A DNA stretch of 64,000 nucleotides from G963665925 sp963676345. GTDB lineage: Bacteria > Bacillota > Clostridia > Peptostreptococcales > Acidaminobacteraceae. A model generated the notes under the pieces. That model did no database searches and was not told the origin of the DNA. It saw only the letters and a list, made by a program, of their open reading frames with translations. The stretch lies in the NCBI GenBank assembly GCA_963676345.2, contig CAXXTS010000005.1, positions 310,001 through 374,000 of the forward strand, given 5' to 3'. Below are positions 42,766-50,057 of the stretch, in pieces. Position numbers and translations under genes: made by a program. Each line of letters opens with the position of its first letter. Within the stretch, counting starts at the first letter, position 1.

Positions 42766-44046
42766 TTGAAAAAGAGATGGATTAGCTTAATCATTATAGT
42801 TCTGAGTTTTAGCACGCTACAAGTGGCATATGCAGATGAAACGATAAAGGGGTCTCTTGTAATTGTAGGTGGTGCGCTGCGCGCTGATAACGATGCTGTA
42901 TATGAAAGCTTTATTGAACGAGCAGGTGGCAGTGAAAATGCGAGAATTGGGATTGTACCTGCAGCCAGCGGCAGTCCGCATAAATATGCCCAAATGTTCT
43001 ATGAAGACATGGTGTCAAGAGGTGTCAAACCTGAAAATGTGGTTATATTGCCTCTTGCCGAAAAAGATGATAAACACTCTGGAGAGATTGATGAATCCCT
43101 GTGGGCTTCGAATGGAAACAACGAATTAGTAGCAGCGACTGTGAGCGATTTGACAGGCATCTGGTTTGTCGGGGGCGACCAAACGCGAATCACAAATGTT
43201 TTGTTGAATAGCGATGGTACGAAAACCCGTGTACTTAGTGCTATATGGGATGTTTACCGAGACGGTGCCGTTATTGGTGGAACTAGCGCTGGTGCAGCTA
43301 TTATGAGTGATGTAATGATTGCGGGTGGAGATAGTTTGGGTGCACTTTCGCATGGCTTTGTAAATGAGTATGATGACACTTCTTTGGATTATCAAAATCA
43401 AGGCGGTTTAATTATTGGAAAGGGTCTTGGATTCTTTAAATATGGAATTATCGATCAACATTTTGACAGAAAAGCGCGCCTTGGAAGATTGGCTGTTGTT
43501 ACACAAGCTACAAAGGCAGTATACCCAATCTCTTTTGGTGTTGAAGAGAATACAGCCATGATCTTTGACAATCAGTCAAAAAAAGTATCTGTAGCGGGTA
43601 CTGGGGGTGTATTTGTAGTAGATGTGCGTGAAGCTGAGAAAATGAACGGTCAAGCACAATATGAAAATATCAGAGTCAGTTATATGGAAGGAAAGGATGT
43701 CTATAATTTAAGTACAAATACTTTTAAAATGGATGAAAGTAAGTATACGACCATCGGATACGAGTATTTATATACCGAATATCCAGATACCACAGGGTCA
43801 TTAAGCGCAAACCAAAAGCTGAATCACTTCATTTCATATGGTCTGGTTGATAATGCACTTCGAAATGAGATTAGAACTTATCTATACGGGCAAAATGGAA
43901 AAGGGTTTGCATTTGTCTTCAGTAATGATGAAGACACTGAGGGGTATTGGGGTCAAAGTGGTGCCGCAGATATATACTCTTTTAAAGACGTGAGAATGGA
44001 TATTGAATCCATTCAAATAAACATTCAAAGCGGAGCAGATGAGTAA
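42766..44046 (+). CDS. Secreted cyanophycinase (peptidase S51)
   Basis: 426 residues, TTG start (AAGGAGA upstream). Signal peptide 1-23 with cleavage after AYA. The nucleophile elbow GGTSAGA near 171 and DQHFDRKARLGRL near 231 are typical of cyanophycinases, serine peptidases of the S51 family that release beta-Asp-Arg dipeptides from cyanophycin (multi-L-arginyl-poly-L-aspartate). The signal peptide makes it an extracellular enzyme, as in scavengers of external cyanophycin, not the intracellular form of producers. No cyanophycin synthetase is in the window. The C-terminal ~130 residues are longer than in intracellular enzymes and of unknown role. Middle gene of the sigma-54 operon. Confidence 0.88.
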   Translation: MKKRWISLIIIVLSFSTLQVAYADETIKGSLVIVGGALRADNDAVYESFIERAGGSENARIGIVPAASGSPHKYAQMFYEDMVSRGVKPENVVILPLAEKDDKHSGEIDESLWASNGNNELVAATVSDLTGIWFVGGDQTRITNVLLNSDGTKTRVLSAIWDVYRDGAVIGGTSAGAAIMSDVMIAGGDSLGALSHGFVNEYDDTSLDYQNQGGLIIGKGLGFFKYGIIDQHFDRKARLGRLAVVTQATKAVYPISFGVEENTAMIFDNQSKKVSVAGTGGVFVVDVREAEKMNGQAQYENIRVSYMEGKDVYNLSTNTFKMDESKYTTIGYEYLYTEYPDTTGSLSANQKLNHFISYGLVDNALRNEIRTYLYGQNGKGFAFVFSNDEDTEGYWGQSGAADIYSFKDVRMDIESIQINIQSGADE

Positions 44047-44070
44047 TACAATTAAGGACGTGAGGTAAAA

Positions 44071-45423
44071 GTGAACTACCAAACAGTTATTGACAATAAT
44101 TTTGAAGCGTATATTGAAGACTTAAAAGCATTGGTCCGCATTCCAAGTGTATGCAGAATTGACCACAGTGACAAGCCATTTGGGTCTCCAATTGATAGGG
44201 CGCTTAAGGAAATGCTTAAAATATCGGAAAAGCTCGGCTTTAGAACCCACTATGATCCAGATGGATATTACGGCTATGCGGAAGTCGGAACAGGCGATGA
44301 ATTAATTGGTATTTTAGGACATATTGATGTTGTGCCAGCAGAAGATTTAGAGAAGTGGACGACACATCCCTTTGATCCGGTTGTTCGTAATGGAAAAATT
44401 TACGGCAGAGGGACACAAGACGACAAGGGGCCAACACTAGCTGCACTTTATGCTGTCCATGCATTATGTGTATCAGGTGTAAAGTTGAATAAACGTATTC
44501 GGTTTATCTTTGGAACCGATGAGGAGACTTTATGGCGTGGTATTAAAGCCTATGCTGAAAAAGAAGAAATGCCAGACTACGGATTTTCTCCAGATTCAAA
44601 GTTTCCGCTTATTCATGCTGAAAAAGCCCTTGTCCAAATTAAGGCATATGGGGAAGGTATAAAGGGTGTAGAAATATATGGCGGAGAAGCATTCAATTCG
44701 GTTCCCTCTCAGGCTCGATATGAAGGAGACCAAAAAGATGTTCTGGAAAATGTATTAAAAACTCAGGGATATGCCTATGAATCTTATCCTAAAAGCACGC
44801 GTGTAATTGGTAAAAGTGTACATGCCCAAGTAGCTGAAACGGGTATAAATGCAGCGACAAGATTGTGTTCTGCACTCACACAAATGAAAATGCCAAACTC
44901 TGCAGTTCGATTTATTGGTGAAAATCTTGATGAAGATCCTCATGGCATAAAACTGTTTGGGAAAGTTGAAGATTCGGTAACGGGTAAGCTGAAAGTTAAT
45001 TTGGGTAAACTTAAAATCGATGGCGATGGGTCAGAAATTTGCATAGATTTGAGAATCCCCATATCAGCTGATGTGGAAGCCATCAAGGAGTCGCTTAAGC
45101 GTTCTATTGAGTCTTATGGTATGACTTTTAAGGTGCATGATTATCTGAGATCAGTTTATGTCCCTCTTGAATCAAAACTTGTACAAACGCTAACAGATTC
45201 TTATAGGACTGTTACAGGGGATGAGGTCAGTCGACCAATGACTGCAGGCGGTGCCACTTATGCAAGAGCGCTCGACAACTGTGTTGCGTATGGTATTGTT
45301 TTTCCAGGCCGAAGTAAGACGGAACATCAACCCAATGAACACATTTTGCTTGATGATCTTAAACTGGGTATGCAGGTTTATGCTGAAGCGGTTCAGCGCC
45401 TGCTCAATACAGGGATTTCTTAG
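44071..45423 (+). CDS. M20 dipeptidase, PepV type
   Basis: 450 residues, GTG start after GAGGTAAAAG. Metal ligands of the M20 family: His in ILGHIDVVP near 90, Asp in QDDKGP near 119, catalytic Glu pair in GTDEETLWRG near 153 and Asp in SPDSKFPLIHAEKAL near 173. The PepV-type insertion (residues ~185-340) is present. PepV enzymes hydrolyse a range of dipeptides in the cytoplasm. Here, in an operon with a cyanophycinase and a transporter, it is the probable isoaspartyl/aspartyl-arginine dipeptidase step (inference; the usual isoaspartyl dipeptidases are of other families). No terminator with a plus-strand T-run is seen after it; a minus-strand one overlaps the gap. Confidence 0.87.
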   Translation: MNYQTVIDNNFEAYIEDLKALVRIPSVCRIDHSDKPFGSPIDRALKEMLKISEKLGFRTHYDPDGYYGYAEVGTGDELIGILGHIDVVPAEDLEKWTTHPFDPVVRNGKIYGRGTQDDKGPTLAALYAVHALCVSGVKLNKRIRFIFGTDEETLWRGIKAYAEKEEMPDYGFSPDSKFPLIHAEKALVQIKAYGEGIKGVEIYGGEAFNSVPSQARYEGDQKDVLENVLKTQGYAYESYPKSTRVIGKSVHAQVAETGINAATRLCSALTQMKMPNSAVRFIGENLDEDPHGIKLFGKVEDSVTGKLKVNLGKLKIDGDGSEICIDLRIPISADVEAIKESLKRSIESYGMTFKVHDYLRSVYVPLESKLVQTLTDSYRTVTGDEVSRPMTAGGATYARALDNCVAYGIVFPGRSKTEHQPNEHILLDDLKLGMQVYAEAVQRLLNTGIS

Positions 45424-45451
45424 CCGTACGTAAATATGAAAAAGACTAAAA

Positions 45452-45507
45452 CATAAAACAGCGTGTTCACCCATTTTTGTACGATAAAGTGGTGGACACG
45501 CTGTTGG
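45452..45507 (-). terminator. Terminator of the HD-GYP/7TM-PAS operon
   Basis: Fourteen-pair stem (ACAGCGTGTTCACC with GGTGGACACGCTGT, one G-U) followed on the minus strand by TTTTATGTTTT. It lies between convergent operons. Confidence 0.75.
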
Positions 45508-45539
45508 TGTATGTACGTTTATTGTACCTTTCAATAAAA

Positions 45540-46607
45540 CTACAAATGGGGTTGTTGAGCCATCATTTTCTCCACTTCAAGTTGGATGATACGCCTGTTT
45601 TCATCAGTAACATCTGTAAAAAACACAATAGTCCCAATAAAACGGCCTTTACGGTCTTTTAGTATGACCTTGCGTAATGTGAAAATAACGAGCCGGTTAA
45701 AGGCGACACATTCACAATTGGCTTCTTTGTTAGGTTCAAGTGCCTGAATGGCCTCGATCATATGCGTTGGCAGGGTCTTCATGCTTTTGGCAAGTAGTTT
45801 TTCGTAAGTACTTCCAATAAGGTCACAAAAATATTTATTGGCGTAAAAGATATTGTCATTTAAATCGAAAAATACAACACCTAGTGCAAGTTGATCAATA
45901 ATAAGTGATTTGGCTTTCTCTTCAACGCCATCATGCTTGAAGTGGTAAAGGCCATAGTAGAATACCCCGACAGAAAAGGTGAAACTAAGTGGTGTAAAAT
46001 CGATATTCCAATCCATGGTGATGTGCAGTACTTGGAATATAAGATTAGAAAGGAGGGAAAGCGAAATGCCAGCAAGTAAAAAACCTGCTCTATTTCGGTA
46101 AATTTCAGGCTGATTTAGGTAATGTTTCAATACGAGAAGCAGCGCCCAGCCTGCTTGAAAATACATAAAGAGAATGACTGAATAATAGAGCGGACCGTTA
46201 GAAGTAGCCACGATGGTAGTTGTTGTGAAAATGACATCTAAGCTTTTCCTAAACATATGATGCCAAGGGTTTGATAAGATGCCAGCCATCTCTATTACAG
46301 AAATAGTGATAAGTATTAAGCGTACTTTACGTTGCATGGCTTGACCATAATACATATCCCATACGTACATTAGTAGCAGAAGGGGCGTACTCAGTATAGC
46401 AATGAATTTCAGTTCATGTATCCAAAGAATCCACTGCTCAGAAAAGAGCACTTCAATGAGAAATTCGCTGAGTACCCAAAACATGACACTTATGCCTAAG
46501 TAGACAAGTACTTTGGAGAGTCTGTCTGATTCAGTATGCATTTTTCTGAATGAGGTTATAGCAAGGGAACTGCTTATCACGAACGATATAAACCATAAAA
46601 TTGCCAT
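45540..46607 (-). CDS. 7TM-PAS membrane protein without output domain
   Basis: 355 residues. Seven membrane spans in the first ~220 residues with NPWHHMFRKSL near 112, related to the N-terminal 7TM domain of histidine kinases (and to the 29649 cyclase). A PAS domain (~230-345) follows with FFDLNDNIFYANKYFCDLIG and VFFTDVTDENRR, and the protein ends at residue 355 with no kinase, GGDEF, EAL or HTH domain. The stop of the HD-GYP gene and the ATG of this gene abut exactly, so they are translationally coupled. It may be a sensor partner for the HD-GYP protein (inference). Confidence 0.82.
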   Translation of the reverse strand: MAILWFISFVISSSLAITSFRKMHTESDRLSKVLVYLGISVMFWVLSEFLIEVLFSEQWILWIHELKFIAILSTPLLLLMYVWDMYYGQAMQRKVRLILITISVIEMAGILSNPWHHMFRKSLDVIFTTTTIVATSNGPLYYSVILFMYFQAGWALLLVLKHYLNQPEIYRNRAGFLLAGISLSLLSNLIFQVLHITMDWNIDFTPLSFTFSVGVFYYGLYHFKHDGVEEKAKSLIIDQLALGVVFFDLNDNIFYANKYFCDLIGSTYEKLLAKSMKTLPTHMIEAIQALEPNKEANCECVAFNRLVIFTLRKVILKDRKGRFIGTIVFFTDVTDENRRIIQLEVEKMMAQQPHL

Positions 46608-48161
46608 TTAATGCCTCCTTTGTGTCTGGAGGGTACTTTCAAATACCTCTGACTTATTAATGAATGCCTTTACTAGGAGTGGGTTAAACTGCTTGGCGGA
46701 ATTGCTGACAATCAAGTGGACCGCTTCTTCGTGACTGAGGGCTTTTCTATATGACCGATCAGATGTTAGAGCGTCATATACATCTGCAATGGTAATGATT
46801 GGGGCTATTAATGGAATTTCGTCTCCTTTTAATCTATCCGGATAACCGGTTCCATCCCAGTGTTCGTGGTGGTGTTTTATGCCAAGGCGTATGTGGGAAA
46901 AGTAGTCAATGTTTTTTATAATGTTATAGCCTTGTTCCGGATGGGTCTTAATGAGTGCATATTCAGCTTCAGTCAGCTTTCCTTGCTTATTCAAAATGGT
47001 GCCTGGTATGGAAATTTTACCGATATCATGTAGCTTTGCAGCCAAATATATATCATCAATATTTTCATAACCAATTTCAGTGGCTATGATTTTTGCATAG
47101 TCGCCCACAATTTTATTGTGTTCATAAGTGTAGCTGTCATTGACACTGACTGCATTTGCAATGACTTCAGTCATTTCGAGGTAATTGTTGTCTATAATGG
47201 ATAGATTGTGTTTTATATCTTCGCGAATTTTGTCTACGGAGTGGGCGAGGTCGCCGATTTCAGTGAAAAACTCCTTGGGGGTGAGTTTCAAATACTGGTC
47301 GTAATTGCCCTGTGAGATTTCTTTGGCTGCATCGTTAATATGTACAATCCGGCTCATCATTTGCCGTACAAAAAGAAGCAGAATGATATTAACAGAAGCG
47401 GCAGCAAGGATGATTGTAATGACAATATAGTTTCGTTGAGCTGTAAAGAGTCGATTGTTGTCCCTAATTTTATAGAGAATTTGAACGGCGAAATCAGAGT
47501 TGTAAATAGGAAGGTAAAATGCAATCGAGTGATATGGTTCGCCTTTCAAGTGGATGCCGTCCGAGGTGAATATTGTGTCATCAATTGTTTGGTCAAGACC
47601 AAGAATTGTATTCATTTCCTCAAATTCTTCTTTGTCAAATATGACAACTGCTACATAAACACCCGTTGGATCAAGATAATCATTGTTTTTAAAAGGGGCA
47701 GAAACCACCAGCATATATTGTTCCTGGACTCTTGTAAATACATACTCCATGGTGTCCTGCTCCAGGCTCTTTTGCACGGATGGTAAATTCAGTACGGTGT
47801 GCTTGTAATCACCATTCCACTGGGCGATATAGTCAAGGTTCTCCGTGGCTACTAAAATATAGTCAATATGAAATAATTCCATTTCAGTTATATAACCTGT
47901 TGCATTCTCATCGAGCCACTGTGTGTCATTTTCCAGAAGGTTATCGTGTGATTGAGTCCAGTAAGCATGTGACTCAACGCCCGTCATGACATGACGTAGC
48001 ATGGCATCAAAATAACTCTTAACCGAAGTGGTTTTCTCATTTGTAAATACAGACTTATAATTTTCCCAGTTTGATTTGTTAGTTGCAAAAACGCCTGTCA
48101 AGGCAGCGGATACACCTAGGAGTATAACGAGGGTTACAATTAATGCGATTTTTTTAAACAT
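46608..48161 (-). CDS. CHASE4-HAMP-HD-GYP c-di-GMP phosphodiesterase
   Basis: 517 residues from ATG 48161 (GAGGTG upstream). Signal/anchor 1-25, an extracytoplasmic CHASE4-like domain (NKSNWENY..., HIDYILVATENLDYIAQW), a membrane span near 245-265, a HAMP domain (DAAKEISQGNYDQYLKL), and a complete HD-GYP domain: HD in KLHDIGKI, HHHEHWDGTGYP and DVYDALTSDRSYR. Catalytic HD and GYP residues are intact, so it should hydrolyse c-di-GMP. Operon with the 7TM-PAS gene. Opposes the four diguanylate cyclases in this window. Confidence 0.93.
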   Translation of the reverse strand: MFKKIALIVTLVILLGVSAALTGVFATNKSNWENYKSVFTNEKTTSVKSYFDAMLRHVMTGVESHAYWTQSHDNLLENDTQWLDENATGYITEMELFHIDYILVATENLDYIAQWNGDYKHTVLNLPSVQKSLEQDTMEYVFTRVQEQYMLVVSAPFKNNDYLDPTGVYVAVVIFDKEEFEEMNTILGLDQTIDDTIFTSDGIHLKGEPYHSIAFYLPIYNSDFAVQILYKIRDNNRLFTAQRNYIVITIILAAASVNIILLLFVRQMMSRIVHINDAAKEISQGNYDQYLKLTPKEFFTEIGDLAHSVDKIREDIKHNLSIIDNNYLEMTEVIANAVSVNDSYTYEHNKIVGDYAKIIATEIGYENIDDIYLAAKLHDIGKISIPGTILNKQGKLTEAEYALIKTHPEQGYNIIKNIDYFSHIRLGIKHHHEHWDGTGYPDRLKGDEIPLIAPIITIADVYDALTSDRSYRKALSHEEAVHLIVSNSAKQFNPLLVKAFINKSEVFESTLQTQRRH

Positions 48162-48455
48162 GAGATACACCTCATTTTCTGATGGTTTGGTTTATTCATA
48201 CCCGTTTTCTATAGACTTAACGTGGCGCCTTCGTAATTGCAAGCGAGAAAATATGCACTTAAAATGCATGGTTTTAATTTGTATAAGAAGAAGAAAATTC
48301 TGATAATGTGATTTCAGGCGAATTTGAATAAATCTGAATTATATTTTCAGCGAATGAAAATAACGAAAACTGGCATAAATATACAAGAAAAAAGGCAAAA
48401 TGGGCATAAATAGTCATATATTTTTTAATAATCCGTAAAAAAATCAAAATACCCC

Positions 48456-48484
48456 TTGAAAAGTTACTCATTACTCGGTACACT
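48456..48484 (+). promoter_or_regulatory. Probable sigma-A promoter for carAB
   Basis: TTGAAA and TACACT with a 17-base spacer, predicted start near 48491, just before the PyrR site. Confidence 0.55.
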
Positions 48485-48508
48485 TGATGAAGTTATAACT
48501 TAATAGGA

Positions 48509-48538
48509 CCTTTAAATTAGTCCGAGAGACTAAAAAGG
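48509..48538 (+). promoter_or_regulatory. PyrR-binding anti-antiterminator loop
   Basis: A hairpin with lower stem CCTTT/AAAGG, a three-A bulge on the 5' side, upper stem TTAGTC/GACTAA and loop CGAGA. The TCCGAGAGA core matches the PyrR binding loop of Bacillus/Clostridia pyr leaders. With UMP-bound PyrR it would favour the downstream terminator. Confidence 0.82.
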
Positions 48539-48596
48539 AGTGTGACGAGATATGCGTATTTTTTCGAACATATCTGTTATTTGTGTGTTAAAACCT

Positions 48597-48626
48597 GCCT
48601 TTTGTCCTGGACAAGAGGCTTTTTTT
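48597..48626 (+). terminator. PyrR-controlled leader terminator of carAB
   Basis: An 11-pair stem (GCCTTTTGTCC with GGACAAGAGGC, one G-U) followed by seven T. It lies 58 bases after the PyrR site and about 360 bases before carA. Confidence 0.85.
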
Positions 48627-48648
48627 ACGCGAAAGACAACAGAACAGC

Positions 48649-48712
48649 GTCGATTTTAAAGGGGGTCACTGATCGTGCTGGCACGAAGCAGTGAGCGCGT
48701 TTAACAATCGAC
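48649..48712 (+). other. Structured leader element downstream of the PyrR terminator
   Basis: A nested hairpin: outer GTCGATT/AATCGAC, middle TCACTG/CAGTGA, inner CGTGC/GCACG. No known RNA family recognised. Confidence 0.55.
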
Positions 48713-48733
48713 ATTGGGCGCGTCCCGCGACCA

Positions 48734-48921
48734 CAGCAACGTTAGTTGCTGGGTATGTTGTGTTAGCACAACGGACTTGTACAGCAGTGTGCAGCAACGT
48801 TAGTTGCTGGGTATGTTGTGTTAGCACAACGGACTTGCACAGCAGTGTGCAGCAACGTTAGTTGCTGGGTATGTTGTGTTAGCACAACGGACTTGCACAG
48901 CAGTGTACAGCAACGCTAGTC
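48734..48921 (+). repeat. Tandem array of 58-bp two-hairpin repeats in the carAB leader
   Basis: Three complete, almost identical 58-base units start at 48734, 48792 and 48850, with a partial fourth at 48908. Each unit has a stem CAGCAAC/GTTGCTG around GTTA and a stem GTTGTG/CACAAC around TTAG. The copies differ at only two positions (T/C near the end of unit 1; G/A at the end of unit 3). 58 is not a multiple of three and no frame stays open, so it is not coding. No spacers, so not a CRISPR. Confidence 0.9.
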
Positions 48922-48986
48922 AATAAGAAATCATGTTCTGTTGGACTGAGTCCAGTAATCAGGAAAACAAATAACGGAGGTTAACT

Positions 48987-50057
48987 ATGAAGGGCATCAT
49001 ATATTTAGAAGATGGTACAACGTTTTTAGGAAAAGGCTTTGGGAAAAAGGGAACAGCGGTTGGCGAGCTTGTATTCAACACATCGCTTACAGGCTATCAG
49101 GAAATACTGACTGACCCATCATATGCAGGGCAGGTCATTACACTGACGTATCCACTGATTGGGAATTACGGTGTAAATCACTATGACGAAGAGTCCACAA
49201 AAATCCATGCCAAGGGTCTTGTTGTAAAATCATTTGAAGAGAATCCATCGAACTACCTTTCAGAGGGGTCAATTGAAGAAATGCTGATTAAAATGAACAC
49301 AGTCGGCGTTTGCGATGTGGATACAAGAAGCATCACAAGAAAAATCAGGTCTAAGGGTGCGGTTAAGTGTGTCATTTCAAACGAAGATCTTTCGCTGAAA
49401 GAGCTTCAAGAACGCCTCGACTCAGAATCCTTAAGAGATGACTGGATGAAGTTTTCCGGTACGCAGGAAATCATCCGCATGGAAGGCAGTGGCCCGAAAG
49501 TGGCCGTCATTGACTTCGGCATTAAGTCAAACATTCTTAGAAATTTGCAGGCAAGAGACTGTGATATAACTGTTTTCCCATATAGCTCAACATATGAAGA
49601 AATTATGGCAAGCAGTCCAGACGGTGTTTTTCTGAGCAACGGACCTGGTGATCCAAAGGCGGCAACCGAGGCCATTGAAATCGTAAAGGAAATTATTAAA
49701 ACAAAGCCGACTTTCGGAATCTGCATGGGCCATCAGGTGCTCGCACTTGCGCTTGGCGGAGACACTTATAAAATGAAATTTGGCCATCGAGGCGGTAACC
49801 ACGGGGTATATGACATCACTAGAGACAGAGCATACATTACCTCTCAAAATCATGGCTATGCAGTATCAAAAGATAGCTTAGATGAAAACACTGTAGAAAT
49901 CACGCACATCAACCTGAATGATGACACGGTTGAAGGTTTAAGACATAAAACGCTTCCGGTTTACTCGGTGCAGTATCACCCAGAAGGGTCTCCGGGACCT
50001 AAAGATTCAACATATCTATTTGATCAGTTCATCAGCGAAATCAAGGGGGCGAAATAA
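48987..50057 (+). CDS. carA: Carbamoyl-phosphate synthase small (glutaminase) subunit
   Basis: 356 residues. The N-terminal CPSase small-subunit domain (YLEDGTTFLGKGFG; LTYPLIGNYG) is followed by a class-I glutamine amidotransferase domain with the nucleophile Cys in FGICMGHQVLALALGG near 246 and the His-Glu pair in YSVQYHPEGSPG near 331. It hydrolyses glutamine and channels ammonia to CarB for carbamoyl phosphate, the first step of pyrimidine and arginine synthesis. The PyrR attenuator upstream assigns this copy to pyrimidine control. GGAGG precedes the ATG, and the stop overlaps carB by one base. Confidence 0.97.
   Translation: MKGIIYLEDGTTFLGKGFGKKGTAVGELVFNTSLTGYQEILTDPSYAGQVITLTYPLIGNYGVNHYDEESTKIHAKGLVVKSFEENPSNYLSEGSIEEMLIKMNTVGVCDVDTRSITRKIRSKGAVKCVISNEDLSLKELQERLDSESLRDDWMKFSGTQEIIRMEGSGPKVAVIDFGIKSNILRNLQARDCDITVFPYSSTYEEIMASSPDGVFLSNGPGDPKAATEAIEIVKEIIKTKPTFGICMGHQVLALALGGDTYKMKFGHRGGNHGVYDITRDRAYITSQNHGYAVSKDSLDENTVEITHINLNDDTVEGLRHKTLPVYSVQYHPEGSPGPKDSTYLFDQFISEIKGAK

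Noticed and set aside
47340..47786. Plus-strand reading frame of 148 residues inside the HD-GYP gene
   Set aside because: Antisense to a conserved domain, no RBS, low-complexity composition.
48734..48921. CRISPR array
   Set aside because: Repeats are contiguous with no variable spacers, each unit contains two different hairpins and no cas genes are near.
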